The position numbers and the translations under genes are program-made. Shown one piece after another: positions 56,288 through 64,000 of a DNA stretch of 64,000 nt. This stretch comes from Blepharisma stoltei (taxonomy: Eukaryota > Ciliophora > Heterotrichea > Heterotrichida > Blepharismidae): assembly GCA_914767885.1 (NCBI GenBank), contig CAJZBQ010000062.1, positions 1-64,000 of the forward strand, read 5' to 3'. The notes beneath the pieces were generated by a model. It had not been told where the DNA came from. It searched no databases and saw only the letters and a list, made by a program, of their open reading frames with translations. Every line of letters starts with the position of its first letter. Position 1 is the stretch's first letter.

Positions 56288-57730
56288 ATGTGGGTTCACC
56301 TCCTCTTAATAGGGACAGCCCTAAGTGCACCTTTAGCTGACTTACCTCCCTGAAAATAAACAAATTACAGTGAAAAATTCTGCTTATATAAATTAATAAA
56401 CTCAAAGCGTTTTTTTTACATTAGCTAAACATTTCTAAAATATAAAGGAGAATTAGTAAAAAATCAGCCAGGGCTACCAGATGTACCTAATTTTGATACA
56501 TATTCTGGCTATCTTGACATCCCGAACTCAAATGGGAAATCCTTGCATTACATTCTTGTTGAAAGCCAAAATAACCCAGCAACAGACCCTTTGCTACTAT
56601 GGCTCAACGGTGGCCCAGGGTGTTCCTCACTTGATGGCTTTATCTACGAGCACGGCCCTTACGTGTTCCCAGACGAAGGCGTGACTCTTTTTAGGAATCA
56701 ATGGTCTTGGAACACAAATGCAAGTGTTTTATACCTCGAAGCTCCAGCAGGTGTTGGCTGGTCCGTGATGGGCGACCTGGCTAACAACAACACTGACGAC
56801 GAAATCACAGCTCACGACAACCTTCAGGCAATTTTACAATTTTTCAGAAAATTCCCTGAATACAGATACCACGATTTTTTCATTTCAGGGGAAAGTTACG
56901 CAGGCATCTACGTGCCTACTTTGGCTTATAACGTGCTTATGTACAACAATTACAGTCCTCATAACAGCATTAACCTAAAAGGGATTGCTGTAGGCAATGG
57001 CTGCACCGATTGGAATGTTGATACAACCCCTGCCTTTATGCAATTGGCATGGACCCATGCCCTGATTGGCTATGAGTGGTACGATAAATTGGTGGCTGAC
57101 TGTGACAACCTTAATGAGTGGAGCAGTGAAGCCTGCCAAAATGACGTAGGGTATATAGAAGGGACACTTCTCAATAATATCAATATTTATGACGTCTATG
57201 GCCCTTGTATTTACCATAACGACACCCAAGCCCAATTAGACAATAACAGGTACCTGAAGTTTGTGCTCGATCTTAACCCTAATTTGGGGATTATTCCTCC
57301 ATGCTGTGCTTGGCAGGGCGCTTATCAGTATTTCCAAAGCCAAGCTGTAAGGACTGCTTTTAATATCCCTAACAGCGTCCAACAATGGACTTTTTGCCAA
57401 GACTTGAATTATCAAGATGACTACCTCCATGGCTCCATTTTTGTGTATCCTTTCTTGATACGTTCTGGACTACGAATTATGGTCTATTCAGGAGATGTCG
57501 ATGGGTCAGTGCCATTTATAGGGACAAGACAGTGGATAAACAGCTTAAATTTGGACGTGAAGCAGCCTTATGCGTCTTGGTATGTTGATGAACAAGTAGC
57601 AGGGTATTATATTGAATATGAAGGACTTACATGGGTGACTGTCAAAGGAGCTGGGCACATGGTTCCACAGTGGAAAAGACCTCAAGCGTGGCATATGATC
57701 AATTCGTGGCTATCTGGAGTTTCGCCTTAA
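56288..57730 (+). CDS. Serine carboxypeptidase (S10), copy 1
   Basis: Joining 56288-56342 and 56454-57730 gives 1,332 bases, 443 residues. The signal peptide MWVHLLLIGTALSAPLA is followed by [23 protein letters not shown]. Family motifs: [18 protein letters not shown] (oxyanion), YLEAPAGVGWSVM, the catalytic Ser in [17 protein letters not shown], Asp in MVYSGDVDGSVPFIGTRQW, His in VKGAGHMVPQWKRPQAW. It is a secreted or lysosomal exopeptidase. An IES lies directly after the signal peptide. In tandem with a second copy 111 bases downstream. Confidence 0.95.
56343..56453. other. 111-bp IES in carboxypeptidase 1
   Basis: TA at 56343 and 56454. The left end is CCTCCC, the right end GGAGAAT. Removal joins SAPLADL to VKNQPGLP. 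Copy 2 has an IES at the same TA. Confidence 0.93.
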
Positions 57731-57841
57731 GTAATATTTAGATAAATATGAGGTAAAGTTTATATGGGAGAAATTGCATATTTTAGAGCAAAAATATTAA
57801 AAAATGGATATTTATTTTCAGGTAATTTATAGTAACCAATA

Positions 57842-59442
57842 ATGAGAGGTGAAGAAATTATTAATAGGCTGGCTGGGCTTATATTGATAAGTGTAGCATT
57901 GAGTGCTCCTTTAGCTGACTTAATCCTCTCATATTAATAGCGAATAATAGATAGTCTATTGCGCAATCAGAGATTTGATAATATCATTAATAATGAGCAA
58001 AATTAGATTTTATTAATTTTTTCTAATATTTATTTTTAAAAATCATACAAGAAAATTAATTACAGGAAGGCTAGTAAAAAACCAGCCTGGACTTCCTGCC
58101 GAATATCCTGCTAGTTTTGATACATACTCTGGTTACCTTGATATCCCTAACTCAGACGGAAAATCACTACACTACGTTCTTGTCGAAAGTCAAAATAACC
58201 CTGCAATCGATCCTTTAATTTTATGGATGAATGGCGGTCCAGGGTGTTCATCTATGGCAGGTTTCGTTTATGAGCATGGCCCTTACGTCTTCACAGACGA
58301 AACAACCGTACTCCTAAAAAATCAATGATCTTGGAACACCAACGCCAGTGTCATTTATCTTGAAAGCCCAGCTGGAACTGGCTGGTCTCTTTTAGGAGCT
58401 TCTTCCAACAATGTCACTGACGATGAAATTGCAGCCCATGACAACCTTCAAGCCATTTTTCAGTTTTTCAAAAAATTCCCCGAATATAAAAATCACGATT
58501 TTTATATATCTGGAGAAAGCTATGGAGGAATCTATGTGCCGACCTTAGCTTATAATATCCTTATGTACAACAGCTATAGTCCTCATAATAGTATAAACTT
58601 AAAAGGAATCATTATAGGGAACCCTGGTGCATTTTTTTGTTCTGGAATTTTTGGGCATTTTCCTGAAGTTTTCGAATAAATTCTGAGGGAAAAATTTTAT
58701 GAAAAAACCTTATGCAAGTATTATAAAGTAGAAAGGAAATGGCATACAGCCAAAGAACCCTTATGTAGATGATAGTACTGATTCTACCTCAGGCTTGATG
58801 AAATTGCTATGGTCTCATGCGTTGATTGACTATGAGTGATATAATAAATTGGTGGCAGACTGTGATAATTTCAATGACTGGGATAGTGTAGCTTGCAATA
58901 ATGTTACAGATTATATACAGCTTAGCCTTCTCAGCAATTTGAATTTTTATAATATATATGGAAACTGTTTTCCTCAGAATGGCTTTGCCCCGCCCCGTGG
59001 GATAATTCCACCTTGTGCAGGCTGGGAAGGCTCGTTTCAGTATTTTTTAAACCAAACTGTAAGAACTGCTTTTAATATCCCAGACTCAGTCCCACCGTGG
59101 GCTTTTTGCATATTTTTAGATTATACTGAAGACCTGGTGCATGGGTCTTTATATGTTTTCCCATTTCTTATCCGTTCAGGGCTGCGTATTTGGGTCTATT
59201 CTGGTGACTGTGATGGAGGGACACCGTTTATTGGAACTAGAGAATGGATTAGCAGCTTAAATTTGCCAATAAAGCAAAAATATACATCCTGGTACGTAGA
59301 AGACCAAGTAGCTGGCTTTTATATAGAGTATGAAGGCCTTACTTTTATAACAGTCAAAGGAGGTGGTCATAATATCCCAGAATGGAAAAGGCCTGAAGCC
59401 TGGCATATCATTATGTCATTCCTTAATGGAATTTCGCCGTAA
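57842..59442 (+). CDS. Serine carboxypeptidase (S10), copy 2
   Basis: Joining 57842-57920, 58072-58618 and 58755-59442 gives 1,314 bases, 437 residues. The signal region is [25 protein letters not shown]. Family motifs: [30 protein letters not shown], catalytic Ser [17 protein letters not shown], Asp [19 protein letters not shown], His [20 protein letters not shown] is Trp at KNQWSW (58327) and IDYEWY. It has one IES at the site shared with copy 1 and one 136-bp insertion without TA ends. The mid-region differs most from copy 1. Confidence 0.9.
57921..58071. other. 151-bp IES in carboxypeptidase 2
   Basis: TA at 57921 and 58072. Same position as in copy 1, with a diverged body. Removal joins SAPLADL to [12 protein letters not shown]. 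Confidence 0.92.
58619..58754. other. 136-bp insertion flanked by GAACCCT, no TA
   Basis: The direct repeat GAACCCT lies at 58619-58625 and 58755-58761. Removing one repeat and the insert joins LKGIIIG to [13 protein letters not shown] and restores the frame. No TA-to-TA cut I tried gives a correct frame here. Confidence 0.75.
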
Positions 59443-59458
59443 TTAAATTTAAAAATAA

Positions 59459-59995
59459 ATGGGAGGAGTCGGAAGCCAACTACGTCGAGAAGAAGTTGAA
59501 GAATTAATGAGAAAATCGAAATTTAATCAAAAAGAGCTCAAAAGGATTTATCGAAGATTTGCCAGACTTGACCACGAAGAAAAAGGCTGGGTTAGTGTCG
59601 ATGACATTTTGACGCTTCCTGAATTAACAAATCATCCTATGAGAGATCGGATTGCTCGAATGATGACTATTGACATGGGTGAAGTCATTGATTTTAAGCT
59701 GTTTGTAGAAACTATATCACTATTCAGTGATAGGCTGAATCCTGAAGAAAAGCTCCGATATTTTTTCAAACTTTATGATATGGATGGAGATGGGTTTGTT
59801 GGGGAAGGTGAATTATTTGTAATGCTGAGAATCCTGGTAGGTGGGTCATTAAATGATGCACAAGTCCAAAGCATTGTGGATCAAGTGATCCAGCAGACTG
59901 ATAGAGATAAGGATGGAAAGCTGAATTTTAAAGAATTTAAAGATATGTTGGGGGAAACACAAGAAAGTTTTAATACGAAAAATTCTAATTATTAA
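59459..59995 (+). CDS. CNB1: Calcineurin B-like regulatory subunit
   Basis: 178 residues with no TGA and no IES. MGGVGSQ is a myristoylation signal. Four EF-hand positions are present: the first two are degenerate (LDHEEKGWVSVDD; MTIDMGEVIDFKLF) and the last two canonical (YDMDGDGFVGEGEL; TDRDKDGKLNFKEF). The arrangement and length match calcineurin B, the Ca2+-sensing subunit of protein phosphatase 2B. Related Ca2+ sensors such as CBL/CIB proteins are alternatives. It starts 16 bases after carboxypeptidase 2 ends. Confidence 0.85.
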   Translation: MGGVGSQLRREEVEELMRKSKFNQKELKRIYRRFARLDHEEKGWVSVDDILTLPELTNHPMRDRIARMMTIDMGEVIDFKLFVETISLFSDRLNPEEKLRYFFKLYDMDGDGFVGEGELFVMLRILVGGSLNDAQVQSIVDQVIQQTDRDKDGKLNFKEFKDMLGETQESFNTKNSNY

Positions 59996-60021
59996 AATAA
60001 TTAAATGGGCTCGCTCAAACC

Positions 60022-60990
60022 TTAAAATCAGTATTTAAACTCAATAGTAATTCAGCAGATTCAGAATTTTAATTGAATCTTTAAAATATTTCTTAAATTT
60101 TCTTTTCCTATTTGATTTGTGTCTTCTTTATTAATAAAAATTACCTTATCAACTTTTTCTAATAAATGGTTTCTGTGCATGTTAAACTCTCCTCTCAGAA
60201 TGTCAGATTTGTATAAAAGGATGCTACTTGTGATAGGCCACAAAGCTGCTCTTTTGTTTGGGATGTAAAAAGGAGACCAGAGACCATCAATAAATTGCCC
60301 AGATTTTATTTCAAGTTTGGCCTCTTTGGCTGATGACTCAACTGAGTTAATGAGTGCTTTGCTTATACCGAAGTATGCAAAATAATCAAATCCACGCCAA
60401 AATTTTTGTGTTTTTTTTCAAGAGTTCTTATTTTTCTGTAATCAGGATCTAATAAGAAATGATCTGCAAGTAAAAAATGTTAAAAGTGGGCTGCTTACAA
60501 TCAAAATATTTACTACTTTCGAGGTGTTTCATAATAATGGTTTATTAGCTTTAAAAGTAATCAATCCATATATAGGCTAAAAGCTCCAACTGCCACGCTA
60601 TATGCAATACTTTTTTAAATTCAGTGATTGAATTTGCCACTTTTTTAGGGTAAATTAAATGAATTAGCTTGCTAGAGAAAATCTACTCATCAGGCAATAT
60701 CGAGTATAAAGTGATCAATATTAGTGCGACTTCGATAACCAATTAATATATTCTGTATCATTTTTAAAAGCAAACTCTTTAGCTTCAGTATAATCGATAA
60801 ACTTTTTGGCCATTTTATTAGCCCATTCCTCTTTTTCAAATCTTAAATCTGCTAGACATGATATCATCTCTGATAAATAAGCAGAACTAAAGCTATCCTC
60901 TTTATTGCAAATAGTTTGTACTGCTTTTTCATCAGAAATTCCAGAAACTTTTAATTTATGAATTTTTATGACGTAAATGGCCGGTGGCAG
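60022..60990 (-). CDS. Conserved unrecognised protein, interrupted
   Basis: On the minus strand two coding blocks are visible: VIKIHKLKVSGISDEKAVQTICNKEDSFSSAYLSEMISCLADLRFEKEEWANKMAKKFIDYTEAKEFAF (60975-60735), then HFLLADHFLLDPDYRKIRTLEKKTQKFWRGFDYFAYFGISKALINSVESSAKEAKLEIKSGQFIDGLWSPFYIPNKRAALWPITSSILLYKSDILRGEFN (about 60490-60170), ending near TAA 60022 with TGA=Trp. The part between (60500-60730) has stops and is probably one or more IESs. The second block looks strongly conserved in style but I cannot name the family. The 5' end is unresolved. Confidence 0.5.
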
Positions 60991-61021
60991 AGCAATCCGT
61001 CATCTCATCGGTCAGTTTTCT

Positions 61022-61298
61022 TAGGAAAAAAATTTTGATATATAAGTGATAATTAGTATAATGAAATCTAGAGCTAATTCTGTTTAATTTTTAAACAAAT
61101 TGCGTTTTAAAACATAAATTTTGCAAAATTAAATTAATATTTGCTTCCCAATTTTTGCAAATTAGGATTTTTTTAAATTTCGAAAAAAATATTTTTTTAT
61201 AAAATTTATATATAAATTTGTTTTAAAAAAAAAAAATTAACCCCCCTCCGTGAGCGAACAAAATTTTTTTGTTCGCTCACGGAGGGGGGGGGGGGAGT
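61022..61298. mobile_element. 277-bp IES-like TIR element
   Basis: TA at 61022 and 61299. Reverse orientation relative to 54926-55292. The right terminal hairpin is GTGAGCGAAC..GTTCGCTCAC with C-rich/G-rich ends; the far end is truncated (GGAAAAAAATTTTGATATA). Confidence 0.7.
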
Positions 61299-61801
61299 TA
61301 GGTATATCCTGAGATATTCTTTTGGTTCAAGGAGTATAAAAATTTTTGAAAAAAATTTAACCTTGGCGTGCGAACAAGATTTTTTGTTCGGATAAAATTT
61401 TTCTTTGATTAAATACACGCTATAAAATGCACGGCCATTGGGCATGCACCCTATAAGGGATATAAAATAAAGCATTTAAAATATAAGTTAATACATTATG
61501 GATCAGTCTAGAATAACTTATTAAGCAATAATTTTATCATGCATATGCATGTCATTTTGAATTTGGTATATGAAACCAAATATGCGTTTCAAAACGCAGA
61601 TTTTAGTGCGGCAAATTCATAATTTGAAATCTCATATGAAAATGCGTATAAGGTCCATAAGAAATTTTGCCAACGGATTATAGGGTTGAGTGTAGCACAA
61701 TATCTCTAATGATTTCTATTACCAAGATTGAGTAGGGTTTTCTTTTGACTTGATGGTGACAAGGGGGGATTCATGCTTGCCCGCTTTTTTTACAAAAAAA
61801 A

Positions 61802-64000
61802 TGTATACTTGTTTGCCAAGAATAGGGGTGAAGCGGAAAAAAAAAAACGCTGGGGGTTTTCCGCCAACTTTTTCACCGTCAAAATTATAGGAAAATTTTT
61901 TAATTTTCTCCAGATGGCGGAAAAAAACCCCATAATAAAAAAAAAAGTAGTGGCGGAAAAAACACCAGCGAAAACAAAAACCGTCAAAGTCAGAGGAAAA
62001 AACACCCAAATGGTGATAAAAACGGAGGAAAAAAACCCCAATATACAATATAATTAAATGCTTAAAATGATAGGCAAATATTAGAGAAAATACAAATAAA
62101 TATTTATAATTTAGTTACAATAATCGATTAAAACAATATTAATTTATAGATGTATAGATTTATTCTCAAAGTAACTATAAAGCTATGATTAACAAAAATA
62201 ATAGAAAAATATAAAAATCAACTATAAAAAAAATTTACATTCAAAACCTGGCAGAAAAAACCCCGAAAACGGTGCGAAAATCAGAGGAAAAAAACCCCGA
62301 GTATGGGGTGAAAAATTTGCGGAAAAAACCCCCAATGTTTTTTTTTTTATAATAATTTTTTTCAAATATTATCAGCGAGGATAGATTTTTATATAGCGAT
62401 GACCCCTATATCTTCATGCCTATTGCAACAAAAATGCAATTTTTTAATATAAATTTTATATAGAAAAAATAATTTTCAACAAATTTTCGATGCGCATCTT
62501 AAATTTTTCTGTACTTTTTAGCTATATAAGTTTAATAAAATGGCGAGCGATTACAATAGCCGTCCAAATCTCGATGAGAATGTCATTGGAGCGCCTACAG
62601 CAGCGCTGCTTTATGAATTTTGTGAGAACTCACCCTAGAGAAAAATGCATTAAATAATTTTTTATAAAAATATTGTGTTGAGTAGGCATGAAGATTTTTT
62701 CGGAAAATTTTTGTTGCAATAGACATGAAGATTGAGGGGGTCATCGTTATGTTTGTGGATTTATAAATATTCAATACAATGGGGTAAAGCGGATACAATT
62801 CAGCATATTTGCTCCAGTCTCATCAATCAGGTTAAGACTAAGTTATATGCTTCCTTTTATTATGAGCTTTTCAGGATATGTCGAGGATGAATAAAAGGTG
62901 AGCTACTTATGCGCTGCAGGCGAATACAGGATTTGTCGTAGTGGATGCAAGGTGAACTGGCACAGCTCCTATATGCTATTTTGATCTCTGTAGAACAATA
63001 TCTAAATTTCAAAAGTAGCTATCTAAAATTCTTCTAACAATGGAAAAGACCATTTGTATTGCCAGTTCACGTTTGGCTTGACAAATACAATCTATAAAAA
63101 AAAGTTTGCAAAGCCAAACCTGTTCTTGCTATAAAAATAACAATTTTCATTTGCCATTTTTACTTGTGAGATCGCTATTTCAACTCAAAAGGTATTCTTT
63201 CATAGCGATCTATATAGGATATATCGCAGTTGGATGCAGGATGATCTCTACAGGATGTGTCGCAGGCGAATACAAAATAAGCAAGAACAGGATGTGCCAC
63301 AAGCTGACACAAGATAAGCTAGTGCAGTTTGTGTCGCAGGTGAATACAAGATGAGCTAGTGCATGATGGATCGAAAGTAAATATATGGTTTAAGTATTGG
63401 ATAGTATTAAAGTAAATTTTTCACCTTCATGTTTATTATTCAAAAAACTTTTTATAATTAGAATGCTGAATGATTTAGCAATATATAAATAGCTCATAGA
63501 TTTACAAACTATAATGGAATGGCTTAATAATTAATTAATTAGCCGGTAATAAGTATTAAAAATCTATCCTCGCTGATAATATTTGAAAAAAATTATTATA
63601 AAAAAAAAACATTGGGGGTTTTTTCCGCCAATTTTCACCCCATACTCGGGGTTTTTTCCTCTGATTTTCGCACCGTTTCGGGGTTTTTTCCGCCAGGTTT
63701 TGATTGTAAATTTTTTTTATAGTTGATTTTTATATATTTTTCTATTATTTTTGTTAATCATAGCTTTATAGTTACTTTGAGAATAAATCTATACATCTAT
63801 AAATTAATATTGTTTTAATCGATTATTGTAACTAAATTATAAATATTTATTTGTATTTTCTCTAATATTTGCCTATCATTTTAAGCATTTAATTATATTG
63901 TATATTGGGGTTTTTTCCTCCGTTTTTATCACCATTTGGGTGTTTTTTTCCTCTGACTTTGACGGTTTTTGTTTTCGCTGGTGTTTTTTTCCGCCACTAC
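61802..64000. mobile_element. Large inverted-repeat germline element, runs off the window
   Basis: Left terminus TATACTTGTTTGCCAAGAAT, the same end motif as the elements at 10710 and 20230. The region 61947-62390 is repeated in near-perfect inverted form at 63556-64000 (end of window). The arms are full of GGAAAAAACCCC-type blocks. No transposase frame is visible in the 1.2-kb middle. The right terminus lies beyond 64000. Removed with IESs or germline-limited: not testable here. Confidence 0.75.
62880..63370 (+). repeat. Degenerate minisatellite inside the large element
   Basis: Imperfect units of the form GGATGTGTCGCAGGCGAATA or TGTCGCAGGTGAATACAAGA plus ATGAGCTAGTGCA recur near 62880, 62930, 63220, 63255, 63290 and 63330. 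Outside them, ATCTTCATGCCTATTGCAAC (62410) and its inverse near 62690-62735 form another inverted pair. Confidence 0.55.

Noticed and set aside
61719-62057. Frames on both strands rich in Lys or Phe
   Set aside because: Created by GGAAAAAACCCC blocks of the large inverted-repeat element.

Overview
This window looks like the end of a germline (micronuclear) chromosome of a heterotrich ciliate, most probably Blepharisma. Four things support this. (1) Bases 1-2488 are a tandem array of the octamer CCCTAACA, the heterotrich telomere repeat, about 2.5 kb long. (2) Conserved proteins are readable only if TGA is tryptophan, for example the QRRRW motif of both chitin synthases, while TAA and TAG remain stops; this fits the Blepharisma code and not the standard code reported for Stentor. 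(3) Nearly every housekeeping gene is interrupted by AT-rich or inverted-repeat segments that can be cut out from one TA to the next, restoring both the reading frame and the family sequence. These are internal eliminated sequences (IESs). (4) In eight genes the TA-to-TA cuts give a total coding length divisible by three; in seven the joins also restore recognisable family sequence, and in the eighth (the AAA/nuclease gene) the joins follow paralogue copy A.

Layout. 1-2.5 kb: telomere. 2.5-15.6 kb: subtelomeric graveyard with a UTP6 gene cut by the telomere, TPR and kelch fragments, a piggyBac transposase N-terminus, two decayed copies of an AAA-ATPase/PD-(D/E)XK nuclease gene, one nearly complete kelch gene, SINE-like elements, a 442-bp palindromic element and two identical 44-bp hairpins. 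16.6-21.8 kb: a roughly 1,500-residue type I membrane protein (minus). 23-25.4 kb: MFSD12-like transporter. 26.4-34.1 kb: two tandem chitin synthases with different IES sets. 34.1-37.2 kb: FAAH-like amidase (minus). 37.7-38.9 kb: folylpolyglutamate synthase. 39-47.5 kb: a duplicated importin-alpha/pinin pair flanking a 1,108-residue AAA/nuclease gene. 47.6-50.1 kb: alpha/beta hydrolase (minus). 51-53.6 kb: choline-transporter-like protein. 55.7-60 kb: RRM protein, two serine carboxypeptidases and calcineurin B. 60-64 kb: an unrecognised gene, then a large inverted-repeat element running off the window.

The main theme is layered DNA elimination. IESs range from 52 bp to 1,022 bp. Some are plain short segments; some are TIR elements with ends related to CTCC..TGAGCGAAC or CCATCCTTGATCGAAC; some are SINE-like retroelement insertions whose target-site duplications carry a TA, so the insertion and one duplication can be removed as one TA-to-TA segment; one contains a nested foldback element with a 9-bp duplication. 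Paralogous gene pairs show both shared and lineage-specific IES positions. No gene in the window needed a short intron to be read, and no tRNA or rRNA gene was recognised.

All IES calls are inferred from frame, protein conservation and paralogue comparison. Matching somatic (macronuclear) reads would decide them. All gene names rest on my recognition of family motifs, without a database search.
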